Assembly: GCF_910578445.1 (NCBI RefSeq)
Contig: NZ_CAJTQC010000003.1
Coordinates: forward strand, 1 to 64,000
Direction: 5' to 3'
DNA length: 64,000 nucleotides
DNA from: an uncultured Duncaniella sp.
Lineage (GTDB): Bacteria; Bacteroidota; Bacteroidia; Bacteroidales; Muribaculaceae
The position numbers were made by a program, and so were the translations under genes. The notes under the pieces are model-generated. The model was not told the DNA's origin. It ran no database searches and worked only from the letters and a program-made list of their open reading frames with translations. Below, one piece after another: positions 15,224-24,396 of the stretch (its first letter is position 1; each line of letters opens with the position of its first letter).

Positions 15224-16618
15224 TTAGACAGTGCGTGGATCGGTCAGCACTCCTGTGACTGCCGAAGCTGCTGCGACGAGCGGTCCGGCAAGAATAGTGC
15301 GTGACCCGGGGCCTTGGCGGCCTTCGAAGTTACGGTTTGATGTTGATACGGCAAGTTTTCCGGCAGGGACTTTGTCCTCGTTCATGGCGAGGCAGGCAGA
15401 GCAACCCGGCTGACGGATTTCAAATCCGGCTTCTTCAAGAATCTTGTCCAATCCTTCCTCACGGATTTGTGCGTCGACTTTCCATGAGCCGGGTACAAGC
15501 CATGCTGTGATGCCGGGGGCTTTCTTTTTGCCTTTGACAAAGTTGGCGAATGCGCGGAAATCCTCGATTCGTCCGTTGGTGCAGCTTCCGAGGAATACAT
15601 AGTCTACAGGCGTACCGGCAAGCACTTGTCCGACTTTGAATCCCATATAGTCGAGTGACTTTTCATATGAGATTTTACCTGCTTCGTCTTCTGGGTCGGG
15701 AGCGGGAATGGGGTCGTTGATGCCGATGCCCATGCCGGGGTTTGTTCCGAATGTGATACGCGGTTCGATGTCGGCTGCGTCGAAGTTGATTTCGCGGTCA
15801 AATTTCGCATCGGCATCCGACGGGAGCGTGCGCCAGTAGGCCACGGCTTTTTCCCACTCCTCGCCTTTGGGGGCGAATTCGCGGCCTTCGACATATGCGA
15901 AAGTTGTCTCGTCGGGGGCTATCATGCCGCCGCGCGCTCCCATTTCGATAGAGAGGTTGCAGACAGTCATTCGTTCCTCCATAGAGAGATTGCTGATTGT
16001 GTCGCCGGCATACTCTACGAAATAACCTGTAGCGCCGCCGGTGGTCATTTTTGCAATTATATAGAGAGCGATGTCCTTGGCCGTCACTCCGGGGCGGAGC
16101 TTGCCGTTGACATTGATGCGCATGGTTTTGGGTTTGGGCTGGAGGATGCACTGTGATGCAAGCACCATTTCCACCTCGCTCGTACCGATGCCGAATGCCA
16201 CTGCACCGAAAGCTCCGTGGGTCGAGGTATGGCTGTCGCCACACACGATTGTGTAGCCCGGGAGGGTCAGACCGTTTTCAGGACCGATTACATGGATGAT
16301 GCCGTTTTTCGGATGACCGAGTCCAAAGAGTGTGACTCCGAATTCATTTGCATTGCGTGTAAGGGTTTCGACCTGATTGCGCGACACAGGGTCGGCGATA
16401 GGTTTGTCCTGATTGAGAGTGGGAATATTATGGTCGGGAGAGCAGAACGTTTTTTCCGGGCGGAACACCTTGAGACCGCGTGTGCGCAGTCCTTCAAATG
16501 CCTGAGGGCTGGTCACTTCGTGGCAATAGTGGCGGTCGATATAGAGTTGTGAGGGGCCGCCTTCGATGTTGTTGACAACGTGCGCGTCCCAGATTTTGTC
16601 AAAAAGAGTTTTACCCAT
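15224..16618 (-). CDS. leuC: 3-isopropylmalate dehydratase large subunit
   Basis: The catalytic large subunit carries a 4Fe-4S cluster. At 464 residues it is full length. Characteristic parts are KIWDAHVV near the start, the CGDSHTSTHGAFGA block, SEVEMVLASQ, and the cluster-binding cysteines in YVFLGSCTNGR and GCSACLAMN. It lies 48 bases after leuA and 28 before leuD, in the usual leu order. The LeuCD complex acts in the cytosol on isopropylmalate, and possibly on citramalate made by the leuA paralogue downstream. Confidence 0.97.
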   Translation of the reverse strand: MGKTLFDKIWDAHVVNNIEGGPSQLYIDRHYCHEVTSPQAFEGLRTRGLKVFRPEKTFCSPDHNIPTLNQDKPIADPVSRNQVETLTRNANEFGVTLFGLGHPKNGIIHVIGPENGLTLPGYTIVCGDSHTSTHGAFGAVAFGIGTSEVEMVLASQCILQPKPKTMRINVNGKLRPGVTAKDIALYIIAKMTTGGATGYFVEYAGDTISNLSMEERMTVCNLSIEMGARGGMIAPDETTFAYVEGREFAPKGEEWEKAVAYWRTLPSDADAKFDREINFDAADIEPRITFGTNPGMGIGINDPIPAPDPEDEAGKISYEKSLDYMGFKVGQVLAGTPVDYVFLGSCTNGRIEDFRAFANFVKGKKKAPGITAWLVPGSWKVDAQIREEGLDKILEEAGFEIRQPGCSACLAMNEDKVPAGKLAVSTSNRNFEGRQGPGSRTILAGPLVAAASAVTGVLTDPRTV

Positions 16619-16666
16619 GATGAGCGTATAGTAGTCTTGTGTAAATGATTGTTGACTGATGGTTGT

Positions 16667-18163
16667 TTAGCGTACGAACTTGTTGATAGCGTCGATAAAC
16701 GCCTCGGCGCTGGCTGCGACGATGTCGGTGTTGGCCGAGAATCCGTAGTAGGGTGTTCCTTCGTGCTCGACGGTCATGTGGACCTTGCCCACGTCGTTGC
16801 TGCCCTTATTGATGGCTTGGATGAGGAATTCCTTGACGAGCATCTTGCGGTGGATGATGAGTTTGATGGCGCTGATGGCGGCATCGACAGGGCCGTTGCC
16901 CGAAGCGCATGCTTCAAATTTCTCGCCTGCGATGTCGAGCCCGACGCTTGCTACCGAATGTACGCCTACGCCGCTTGTCACCTGCAGGAAGTCGAGCTTG
17001 ATGCGGTTGAGTGCTTTGCGGTGAGCGCCGGCAATCATGAGCACATCGTCGTCGTTGATTTCCTTCTTGCGGTCGGCGAGCTTGAGGAACGCTTCGTATG
17101 CTTTGTCGAGGTCTTCGGGCGAGAGTTCGATGCCGAGCACGTGGAGGCGGTGTTTGAGAGCCGCGCGTCCGCTGCGTGCGGTGAGGACAATTGAGTTTTC
17201 ATCGATGCCAACATCTTTCGGGTCGATGATTTCATAGCTCTCGCGGTTCTTGAGCACACCGTCCTGATGGATACCCGACGAGTGTGCGAACGCATTGCGG
17301 CCAACAATCGCCTTGTTGGGCTGCACGGGCATGTTCATGAGGCTCGACACCATGCGGCTGACGCCTGTAATTTTGGTGGCGTTGATATTTGTGTCGATTC
17401 CGAGGTCTTTGTGGGAGCGGAATGTCATCACAACCTCTTCGAGCGAGGTGTTGCCTGCACGTTCGCCGATACCGTTGATTGTGACTTCTGCCTGACGCGC
17501 TCCGTTGATGACACCTGTGACGGTGTTGGCTGTGGCCATGCCGAGGTCGTTGTGGCAGTGTGTGGCGATGACAACTTTGTCGATTCCCTCGACATTGTCA
17601 ATCAGATATTTGATTTTTGCTCCGAATTCCGATGGCAGACAATAGCCGGTGGTGTCGGGAATATTGATGACTGTCGCTCCTGCGCGTATCACAGCCTCGA
17701 CTACGCGTGCGAGATACTCGTTGTCCGTACGTCCGGCATCTTCGGCATAGAACTGCACATCTTCGACAAACTTCTTTGCGAATGAAACTGCGCCTACGGC
17801 ACGTTCGAGAATGTCGTCGCGGGTTGAATTGAATTTGTATTTTATGTGGTAGTCAGATGTGCCGATGCCGGTGTGGATTCGCGGATGTTTGGCATATTTT
17901 AGAGCTTCAGCGGCTACACGGATGTCGTTTTCGACAGCGCGTGTGAGCGCGCAGATTGTCGGCCATGTAACAGCCTTGGAGATTTCGACCACTGAATTGA
18001 AGTCACCGGGGCTCGACACGGGGAATCCGGCTTCAATGACGTCGACCCCGAGGGCCTCCAGCGCCTTTGCAACTTCAATTTTTTCTACGGTATTGAGCTG
18101 ACAACCGGGCACTTGCTCTCCATCGCGAAGTGTCGTGTCAAAGATAAAAAGCCTGTCACTCAT
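16667..18163 (-). CDS. leuA: 2-isopropylmalate synthase
   Basis: LeuA condenses acetyl-CoA with 2-oxoisovalerate, the first committed step of leucine synthesis. The 498-residue protein opens with FIFDTTLRDGEQVPGCQL, then contains the metal-binding THCHNDLG, INGIGERAGNTSLEEV, and a C-terminal regulatory domain (residues about 370-498) that normally binds leucine for feedback inhibition. It is the first gene of the operon leuA-leuC-leuD-paralogue-leuB. A consensus promoter lies about 110 bases upstream. I found no leader peptide with leucine codons and no T-box. Confidence 0.96.
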   Translation of the reverse strand: MSDRLFIFDTTLRDGEQVPGCQLNTVEKIEVAKALEALGVDVIEAGFPVSSPGDFNSVVEISKAVTWPTICALTRAVENDIRVAAEALKYAKHPRIHTGIGTSDYHIKYKFNSTRDDILERAVGAVSFAKKFVEDVQFYAEDAGRTDNEYLARVVEAVIRAGATVINIPDTTGYCLPSEFGAKIKYLIDNVEGIDKVVIATHCHNDLGMATANTVTGVINGARQAEVTINGIGERAGNTSLEEVVMTFRSHKDLGIDTNINATKITGVSRMVSSLMNMPVQPNKAIVGRNAFAHSSGIHQDGVLKNRESYEIIDPKDVGIDENSIVLTARSGRAALKHRLHVLGIELSPEDLDKAYEAFLKLADRKKEINDDDVLMIAGAHRKALNRIKLDFLQVTSGVGVHSVASVGLDIAGEKFEACASGNGPVDAAISAIKLIIHRKMLVKEFLIQAINKGSNDVGKVHMTVEHEGTPYYGFSANTDIVAASAEAFIDAINKFVR

Positions 18164-18273
18164 ATATTCGGATATATATTTATGTATTTTTGTGTGAATG
18201 TTTTATTGGAAACTTGACCTAAAACAATGGTTCTTGCGTGAGGAGTGGTAAGGAGAATGAAGACGATTGGCTG

Positions 18274-18305
18274 CAAAGTTACAAATTATTTATAAAACCA
18301 TGCAA
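18274..18305 (-). promoter_or_regulatory. Promoter of the leucine operon
   Basis: On the minus strand TAACTTTG (18281-18274) has TTG (18305-18303) 21 bases upstream. It gives a leader of about 105 bases. The rest of the 335-base intergenic stretch is AT-rich and holds only this promoter and the one for the plus-strand gene. Confidence 0.65.
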
Positions 18306-18445
18306 TAAAATTATAAATTTAACTGATTTGGGCTTCAAATAATGGCAAATTGAAAGAATTTGGTTTGTGATATGCTGATGGATACCATACGTCCTGTGGA
18401 GTTTTAAACATGTCGGTTTAATAATTGTTAATTGTTGATTGCGAT

Positions 18446-18476
18446 TTTGTATTTATAGGATTAAGTTGTACTTTCG
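18446..18476 (+). promoter_or_regulatory. Promoter of the outer-membrane protein gene
   Basis: TTTG (18446-18449), 19 bases, then TACTTTCG (18469-18476), one base off the -7 consensus. The start codon follows 22 bases later. Confidence 0.5.
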
Positions 18477-18498
18477 TCTGAATTAGTCTACTTCAGCA

Positions 18499-21204
18499 AT
18501 GGAATTTTCACGAAATATTCTGTTTGTGTTATCGCTTTTAATCTTGTCGGTTTCGGCTATTGCCGGAAGTATGGAATTTGGATTCCATTCATTGACCGAT
18601 AGGATGTCGGAGGCAGAGCCTGACAGTGTTGCCATTGATGAGGATGATTTGGTTAAGGCTGCAATTGCGCGTGCCGATTCCATTGCCGATGCGATAGCGC
18701 TCGACGAAGTGGTCGTGACCGCACGTGTGAAGCCCATAGTATTCAGGGGCGACACGACAATTATCAACACCAACGCTTTCAAGACTCGCGACGGCGCTTA
18801 TCTCGAAGAACTCGTCAGTATGGTCCCCGGGCTGACCTATGACAAGGAGACCGGAAGCTTGCGCTACAATGGCACTCCGATTTCTGAAATCAATATCAAT
18901 GGAAAGGCTTTTCTGACAGGTGACAAGTCGATGGCGCTTGAAAATCTGCGTGCCGAAATATTCAAGCAGATAAAAATCTATGATAAGTCGAGCGACGAGG
19001 ATATGTTTCTTGGCATAAAGAGGAAGTCCGGTAATAATTTCGTGCTTGACCTTCAGACTGAGGATGAGTTTAACGGATCGCTGATGACGGCTGCTGAGGT
19101 TGGCATGGGCAATCGCGACAGGAAGAACGCCGAGCTGAGGTCGCACTATTTCAAACCCGGTGGCGATGCGTTTTCGCTTTCGCTGAGAAGCGGCAACCGC
19201 GACATGACCACCCTCTACAAGAAAAACAGACGCGACGCGTTGTCGCTGCACCTATCGAAAGATATGACCGACAATCTGTTTGTCGGGGCAGATGTGGTGT
19301 ATGGTCACGACCGTTCAGGCTCTGTCTTCTCTTCGGCCGATGAAAGTTATCTATCGACCGGTGATACTTTCAGCCATTCGACCGGAACGAACCGCAATAA
19401 GAACCGGCGGCTCTCGGCCAATCTCAACATGAGGTGGACCATCGGCAGCCATACCCGCATAAGCCTCACCGGCGACATGCAGAATGCGCGCAGCACCGTC
19501 ACCGGCGAAAATCGCCGGGCATCATTTGACGCTGACCCTAATCTACCGACTGTCGATCCCTTCGCCGAGAATGTCTACGGCCAAGTGCCGGATTCAATAA
19601 AGGTCAACGACATCTCTCAAAGCAGCACAAGTGTGAACGACAATAAGAACTATTCGCTCAACGCCACCGTTACACGTAAGCTTAACAAACGGGGGACGGC
19701 GATAGTGATTTCCGGAGGTCTGAAAAACGGTGACCGCACCGGGCGTTCGTTCTCGGAATCCGACACGCGCTATTTCAGGCTGCGCGACCATGCGGGACTT
19801 GATTCGGTGCTCTATCGTCACCAGTATAATATCACGCCATCCGAAAGCCGAACGCGCACAATCGGCCTGCGTTTCACCCAGCCGCTTTCTGAAAAGATGC
19901 GCTTCGAGTTGAGCTACAGGTTCAAAAAGACACGCGAGGACTACACGCGCAACACCTATGATCTCTCACCTTTCTTTGACCGCGAGGAGGCTATATCGGC
20001 GGCGACACTTCCTTCAGGCTATGAGTCGGCCTATATAGACAGTCTCAGTAATTACAGTTTCAGCCGTATCTATGCCCACGAGATGCAGGCTGTGTTTATG
20101 TATAATTCCGAGCGCTTGAATGCCGATGCGACATTTACCGCAGAGCCTGAACGTCGGACACTCGACCAGAAGACCGGCATAAGGCGGGCCGATACGGTCA
20201 GGTCGTCGGTCAACTTCGCTCCGCGTCTTAGCGTAACCTATATGAGTGATGACTGGGCCTTCGGCATGGCCTACGACGGATCTACAAGGCAGCCCGAAAT
20301 ATCTTCGCTACTCTCACTGACCGACAACAGCAATCCGCTTTACATCACCCGAGGCAATCCACGTCTCAAGGCTGCCTACCGCCAGTCGCTGAGTTTCGAC
20401 GGCCGGAATTCGCCTCTTGGACTTTCTGTCAGCATGAGTATGTCAAACACCATCAACGAACAGACAATGGCCGTTTACTACAATCCGCAGACAGGCGGAC
20501 GCATCAGCTCGCCGGTCAACATCAACGGTAACCGCGATGCAAGTCTCTATGTCAATTATTTCAAATACCTAAAGTCGAAGTACCTGATTTCAGTCAGTAT
20601 CAACGGATCACTCAGCAGGAGCGTCGGGCTGATAAACGAGGATATGGATGAGCAGCCGCAACGCAGCATCACCCGCTACAGGAACACGGGAATTTCAGGG
20701 GCGTTTCACTACATGTCGGGTATTTTTAATTTAAGGACAAATGTGTCGTGGAGATACTCGCATTCGGTCAATCAGTTGCAGGGTCTGTCCGACCATCAGT
20801 CGGACTATGCGTTCAGTCTCGCGCCCGACCTTAATCTGCCGTTCGGTCTGCGCATCTCCACTGATGCTTCATATTCACTGCGGACCGGCAAGAATATCAA
20901 TCCTCGCGACTTCAGCCAGCTGCAATGGAATGCTGAAGTGTCGTGGCGCTTCCTGAAGCAGCGGACGGCTACGGTGTCAGTGAGATGGGTCGACATACTT
21001 AACGACAGGAAAAATCTTGTCCGTCAGAGTTCGTCGACAGGTATCTCCGAGTATTATGACATGCAGGTGGGCAGTTACTTCCTTGTCTCGCTCGAATATC
21101 GCTTCAACAAGGAGTTCATGGGAAAAAAGAAGAAGCCAAAAAAACGTAAGGATGACAGTTTTGATGATGCTGATGGCAATATGTTGAGATATTTCATGTT
21201 CTGA
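18499..21204 (+). CDS. TonB-dependent-receptor-like outer membrane beta-barrel protein
   Basis: The 901-residue protein has a signal peptide (residues 1-23) and a plug-like region (about 65-165: DEVVVTARVKPIVFRGDTTIINTNAFKTRDGAYLEELVSMVPGLTYD, then INGKAFLTGD). The rest is a long beta-barrel with alternating aromatic strands ending in SYFLVSLEYRFNKEF. This pattern fits the outer-membrane beta-barrel family OMP_b-brl_3. The usual N-terminal carboxypeptidase-like domain is missing; in its place is an acidic Ala/Asp-rich stretch (residues 36-62). The end is a charged tail after the last strand (GKKKKPKKRKDD), not the usual terminal Phe. It stands alone with its own promoter and terminator, so no ligand can be inferred. 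Confidence 0.85.
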   Translation: MEFSRNILFVLSLLILSVSAIAGSMEFGFHSLTDRMSEAEPDSVAIDEDDLVKAAIARADSIADAIALDEVVVTARVKPIVFRGDTTIINTNAFKTRDGAYLEELVSMVPGLTYDKETGSLRYNGTPISEININGKAFLTGDKSMALENLRAEIFKQIKIYDKSSDEDMFLGIKRKSGNNFVLDLQTEDEFNGSLMTAAEVGMGNRDRKNAELRSHYFKPGGDAFSLSLRSGNRDMTTLYKKNRRDALSLHLSKDMTDNLFVGADVVYGHDRSGSVFSSADESYLSTGDTFSHSTGTNRNKNRRLSANLNMRWTIGSHTRISLTGDMQNARSTVTGENRRASFDADPNLPTVDPFAENVYGQVPDSIKVNDISQSSTSVNDNKNYSLNATVTRKLNKRGTAIVISGGLKNGDRTGRSFSESDTRYFRLRDHAGLDSVLYRHQYNITPSESRTRTIGLRFTQPLSEKMRFELSYRFKKTREDYTRNTYDLSPFFDREEAISAATLPSGYESAYIDSLSNYSFSRIYAHEMQAVFMYNSERLNADATFTAEPERRTLDQKTGIRRADTVRSSVNFAPRLSVTYMSDDWAFGMAYDGSTRQPEISSLLSLTDNSNPLYITRGNPRLKAAYRQSLSFDGRNSPLGLSVSMSMSNTINEQTMAVYYNPQTGGRISSPVNINGNRDASLYVNYFKYLKSKYLISVSINGSLSRSVGLINEDMDEQPQRSITRYRNTGISGAFHYMSGIFNLRTNVSWRYSHSVNQLQGLSDHQSDYAFSLAPDLNLPFGLRISTDASYSLRTGKNINPRDFSQLQWNAEVSWRFLKQRTATVSVRWVDILNDRKNLVRQSSSTGISEYYDMQVGSYFLVSLEYRFNKEFMGKKKKPKKRKDDSFDDADGNMLRYFMF

Positions 21205-21229
21205 ACGATTACTAATCTCATATACAATT

Positions 21230-21275
21230 AAAAGCGTTGCGCATTCATAATTAACTATGAATGCGCAACGCTTTT
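21230..21275. terminator. Bidirectional terminator with 20-bp arms
   Basis: A perfect inverted repeat (21230-21249 with 21256-21275) starts with AAAA and ends with TTTT, so it works for the outer-membrane gene and for the convergent DUF2007 gene. Confidence 0.9.
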
Positions 21276-21303
21276 GATTGTATGCCATGTTGGAATGTGT
21301 CTT

Positions 21304-21561
21304 TCAGGCTTTTCCGTCGAGAAGACTGGTAGCGGTGTCCCAATCGCGGTAGAAGATGAGCAGGCGGATGCCTGTGCGGATCTGTGGCGAGTAGATTTCA
21401 GCCTCGTTTGAGACCATAGCTGGGATGCCGTTGGACGCAAGGAGGGCTTTGGCTACGTAGGCTTCGCCTGCGGTGTCGAAGGTTCTTATCTTCACGAGGT
21501 CGTCTGGTTCGGGCGGCCTCGTGTCGGTAAGAAGTTTTTTGATGCGTTGGATGAGCGACAT
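21304..21561 (-). CDS. DUF2007-like small protein
   Basis: The 85-residue protein starts at the ATG at 21561; the longer open frame upstream (to 21855) overlaps the preceding gene and has a non-protein-like Arg/His composition, so I reject it. The segment VKIRTFDTAGEAYVAKALLASNGIPAMVSNE followed by IRLLIFYRDWDTATSLL fits the DUF2007 family, small beta-alpha-beta proteins thought to take part in signalling. It lies 35 bases after the sulfhydrylase gene, probably in the same transcript. The role is unknown. Confidence 0.75.
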   Translation of the reverse strand: MSLIQRIKKLLTDTRPPEPDDLVKIRTFDTAGEAYVAKALLASNGIPAMVSNEAEIYSPQIRTGIRLLIFYRDWDTATSLLDGKA

Positions 21562-21596
21562 TTTCTTAATGGAGAGTTTGGAATGGAGTGCCGGAA

Positions 21597-22880
21597 TCAG
21601 GCGAGAGCCTGCTCGATGTCGGCAATGATGTCGGCCACGTCCTCGATGCCGACGGAGAGGCGGATGAGGTCTGGTGCTACACCGGCTTCGCGGAGCTGCT
21701 CGTCGGTGAGCTGACGGTGGGTGTGGCTTGCAGGATGTAGCACACAGGTGCGCGCGTCGGCCACATGGGTGACGATGGCTATGAATTTCAGACGGTCCAT
21801 GAACTTGATTGCGTCCTCGCGCGTGCCTTCGATACCGAAGGCGATTACTCCGCATGAACCTTTAGGAAGATATTTTTCGGCAAGGTGATGATATTTGTTG
21901 CCGGGGAGGCCGCAATAGTTCACCCACTTTACTTTTGGATTGGCTTCGAGCCATTTGGCTACGGTCATGGCATTTTCGCAGTGGCGCGGGACGCGCAGAT
22001 GGAGGGTCTCAAGTCCGAGGTTGAGCAGGAAGGCGTTCTGTGGCGACATCATCGAGCCGAGGTCACGCATAAGCTGGGCTACGGCTTTGGTGATGTAAGC
22101 TCCCTTGCCGAACGATTTGGTATAGGTCAGACCGTGGTATGACTCGTCGGGGGTGGTGAGACCGGGGTATTTGTCGGCATGTGCATCCCAGTCGAAGTTA
22201 CCGCTGTCGACCACAGCGCCGCCGACACTGACAGCATGGCCGTCCATATATTTGGTCGTGGAGTGTGTGACGATGTCTGCGCCCCATTCGAACGGGCGGC
22301 AGTTGATGGGGGTGGGGAAGGTGTTGTCGACGATGAGGGGGACTCCGTTGGCATGGGCTACACGCGCAAACTTCTCGATGTCGAGCACCTCGCCGCCGGG
22401 ATTAGAGATGGTCTCGCCGAAAAGGACTTTGGTGTTCGGGCGGAAGGCTGCCTGAATCTCCTCCTCGGAGGCGTTGGGGTCGACGAATGTGCAGTCGATA
22501 CCGAGCTTTTTGAGTGTAACGCCGAAGAGGTTGTAAGTGCCGCCGTAGATGTTTGACGACGATACGATATGGTCGCCTGCCTCGCAGATGTTAAAGACAG
22601 CATAGAAGTTTGCAGCCTGTCCTGACGAGGTAAGCATGGCGGCGACACCTCCTTCGAGTGCTGCGATTTTGGCAGCGACCGCATCGACGGTGGGATTCTG
22701 GAGGCGGGAGTAGAAATATCCGGAGTCTTCGAGGTCGAAAAGCCGGGCCATCTGTTCGCTCGTGTCATATTTGAAAGTTGTGCTCTGGATTATAGGTAGC
22801 ACACGTGGCTGACCCTTGGTTGGAGTCCATCCGGCCTGTACACAAAGAGTGGCCGGCGAGTAGTTCTTATCGTTGGTCAT
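21597..22880 (-). CDS. metY: O-acetylhomoserine sulfhydrylase (PLP enzyme)
   Basis: This 427-residue Cys/Met-metabolism enzyme makes homocysteine from O-acetylhomoserine and sulfide. It shows the family pattern: RVLPIIQSTTFKYDTSEQMARLF, GYFYSRLQNPTVDAVAAKIAALEGG, SSGQAANFYAV, SSSNIYGGTYNLF, and a THSTTKYMDGHAVSVGG segment carrying the Lys that binds pyridoxal phosphate. The start was set at the ATG at 22880 (MTNDKNYSPATLCVQAG), because the longer frame adds an AT-rich non-homologous leader. No SAM riboswitch is visible upstream. A cystathionine synthase is the main alternative, but the length and the C-terminal part favour the sulfhydrylase. Confidence 0.9.
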   Translation of the reverse strand: MTNDKNYSPATLCVQAGWTPTKGQPRVLPIIQSTTFKYDTSEQMARLFDLEDSGYFYSRLQNPTVDAVAAKIAALEGGVAAMLTSSGQAANFYAVFNICEAGDHIVSSSNIYGGTYNLFGVTLKKLGIDCTFVDPNASEEEIQAAFRPNTKVLFGETISNPGGEVLDIEKFARVAHANGVPLIVDNTFPTPINCRPFEWGADIVTHSTTKYMDGHAVSVGGAVVDSGNFDWDAHADKYPGLTTPDESYHGLTYTKSFGKGAYITKAVAQLMRDLGSMMSPQNAFLLNLGLETLHLRVPRHCENAMTVAKWLEANPKVKWVNYCGLPGNKYHHLAEKYLPKGSCGVIAFGIEGTREDAIKFMDRLKFIAIVTHVADARTCVLHPASHTHRQLTDEQLREAGVAPDLIRLSVGIEDVADIIADIEQALA

Positions 22881-22929
22881 ATCACTGACGAAGTTTGTAT
22901 AATATATTAAATATGTGATGAAAATAATC

Positions 22930-22966
22930 AAGGGCTTCCACAGCGTTTAGTCTGAGGGAAGCCCTT
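22930..22966 (-). terminator. Terminator of the rplT operon
   Basis: AAGGGCTTCC (22930-22939) pairs with GGAAGCCCTT (22957-22966). On the minus strand the stem is followed by GATTATTTT, about 70 bases after rplT. Confidence 0.8.
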
Positions 22967-23034
22967 GGTTTTGGTATGGCTAAATTTTGTGCGCGTTTGG
23001 ATATACGCAAGTGCTTCTCACACTTGATGAATCC

Positions 23035-23385
23035 TTATGCGTTCTTTACCTTGTCAACGATAGCCTTGAAAGCGGCAGGATTGTTGAGCGCGAGGTCGGC
23101 GAGGACTTTGCGGTTGATCTCGATGCCTGCTTTGTGGATAAGGCCCATGAGCTTTGAGTAAGAAAGATCTTCAAGACGGGCAGCTGCGTTGATACGCTGA
23201 ATCCAGAGGGCACGGAAGTTACGCTTTTTGTCCTTGCGGTCACGGTAAGCGTAGGTGAGACCCTTTTCCCAAGTGTTCTTGGCTACAGTCCAAACGTTGC
23301 GACGGCATCCGAAGTAACCACGGGTAAGTTTGAGGATTTTCTTGCGGCGAGCTCTTGAAGCTACATGATTTACTGATCTTGGCAT
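23035..23385 (-). CDS. rplT: 50S ribosomal protein L20
   Basis: The 116-residue basic protein begins MPRSVNHVASRARRKKILKLTRGYFG and has RDRKDKKRNFRALWIQRINAAAR, the unmistakable L20 blocks. L20 binds 23S rRNA early in large-subunit assembly and, in several bacteria, represses its own operon. It is the last gene of thrS-infC-rpmI-rplT, 134 bases after rpmI, and is followed by a terminator. Confidence 0.98.
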   Translation of the reverse strand: MPRSVNHVASRARRKKILKLTRGYFGCRRNVWTVAKNTWEKGLTYAYRDRKDKKRNFRALWIQRINAAARLEDLSYSKLMGLIHKAGIEINRKVLADLALNNPAAFKAIVDKVKNA

Positions 23386-23519
23386 TTTGAAAAATGAGTT
23401 GTGAACGTCAGCGGCACGTCAATGCACTTAATTTCATTTTTTAGGTGGCTGACCGTTCGGTTTAAAGAATTGAATTAGAAATCACGATTTGTTTAAGATC
23501 GGAGGGGAAAAGCCTAACC

Positions 23520-23717
23520 TTACTTAAGGGCGAGGAGTTCCTTAACGTTTGAAGCGTCGGCGCGAGACACAACAGAGAAGTGAGTGAGGTTGCGTTTCTG
23601 CTTCTTGGTCTTTTTAGTCAAGATGTGGCTCTTGAAGGCATGTTTTCTCTTGATCTTTCCTGATCCGGTAAGGGCGAACCTCTTTTTGGCACCGGAGTTA
23701 GTCTTAATCTTTGGCAT
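23520..23717 (-). CDS. rpmI: 50S ribosomal protein L35
   Basis: The 65-residue very basic protein begins MPKIKTNSGAKKRFALTGSGKIKRKHAFKSHILTKKTKKQKRNLTH, the typical L35 sequence. It lies between infC and rplT, the standard order in bacteria. A GC-rich hairpin sits between it and infC. Confidence 0.98.
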   Translation of the reverse strand: MPKIKTNSGAKKRFALTGSGKIKRKHAFKSHILTKKTKKQKRNLTHFSVVSRADASNVKELLALK

Positions 23718-23757
23718 TGGTTGTGATTGTTAAATAATGATTTTAATTCTATAGAGT

Positions 23758-23779
23758 GCGTCGGCCCGGAGGCCGACGC
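23758..23779 (-). promoter_or_regulatory. Hairpin between infC and rpmI
   Basis: GCGTCGGCC (23758-23766) and GGCCGACGC (23771-23779) form a perfect 9-bp stem in the mRNA, 41 bases before rpmI. There is no T-run after it. It may be an L20/L35 control element like those known in other phyla, or only an mRNA stabiliser. Confidence 0.45.
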
Positions 23780-23800
23780 GCTTTTTAGCGTATTGCTGGT

Positions 23801-24388
23801 TTATTTTTTCTTCGGGCTGAGCATGATGATCATGCGCTTGCCTTCGAGGACCGGCATCTGGTCTACTTTGCCATATTCCTCAAGGTCGTTGGCGAAACGC
23901 AGCAGAAGCACCTCGCCTTGTTCCTTGAAAAGAATCGAACGGCCTTTGAAGAAAACGTATGCTTTCACCTTTGCGCCTTCCTGCAGGAAGCCGATGGCGT
24001 GTTTAAGCTTGAAGTTATAGTCATGGTCGTCGGTCTGAGGTCCGAAACGGATTTCCTTGACTACTACTTTCGTTGCCTTTGCCTTCTGTTCCTTCTGGCG
24101 TTTTTTCTGCTGGTAGAGGAACTTCTGGTAGTCGAGCACACGGCAGACCGGTGGCTCGGCGGTCGGTGAAATCTCGATGAGGTCGAGACCGAGACCGTCG
24201 GCGATTTTCAATGCCTCCTGAATGGAATATATGCCGTTTTCAACATTGTCGCCTACCAGTCGCACTTCGCGTGCGCGGATATGCTCGTTGATGGCGTATG
24301 GTTCCTCTTTACGGTTATTCAGAGGACGGCGTGGACCGTTGCTATTGTTGGGGCGCGGCGGGCGCGGGGTGAAAGGTTTTTTCTCCAT
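23801..24388 (-). CDS. infC: Translation initiation factor IF-3
   Basis: The 195-residue protein has the two-domain IF-3 layout: INEHIRAREVRLVGDNVENGIYSIQEALKIADGLGLDLIEISPTAEPPVCRVLDYQKFLYQQKK, then VKEIRFGPQTDDHDYNFKLKHAIGFLQEGAKVK. An N-terminal extension of about 30 residues rich in Pro, Arg and Asn precedes the usual start and is often seen in Bacteroidota. IF-3 binds the 30S subunit and checks start-codon pairing. Here the start is ATG and not the ATT used in Escherichia coli. It lies 8 bases after thrS. Confidence 0.97.
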   Translation of the reverse strand: MEKKPFTPRPPRPNNSNGPRRPLNNRKEEPYAINEHIRAREVRLVGDNVENGIYSIQEALKIADGLGLDLIEISPTAEPPVCRVLDYQKFLYQQKKRQKEQKAKATKVVVKEIRFGPQTDDHDYNFKLKHAIGFLQEGAKVKAYVFFKGRSILFKEQGEVLLLRFANDLEEYGKVDQMPVLEGKRMIIMLSPKKK

Positions 24389-24396
24389 TCAGGGGG

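Noticed and set aside
18164..18273. Leucine leader peptide or T-box before leuA
   Set aside because: No short frame with clustered leucine codons and no T-box motif was found.
21562..21855. Upstream extension of the DUF2007 gene
   Set aside because: It overlaps the sulfhydrylase gene in another frame and is Arg/His-rich, as expected of an antisense-type shadow.
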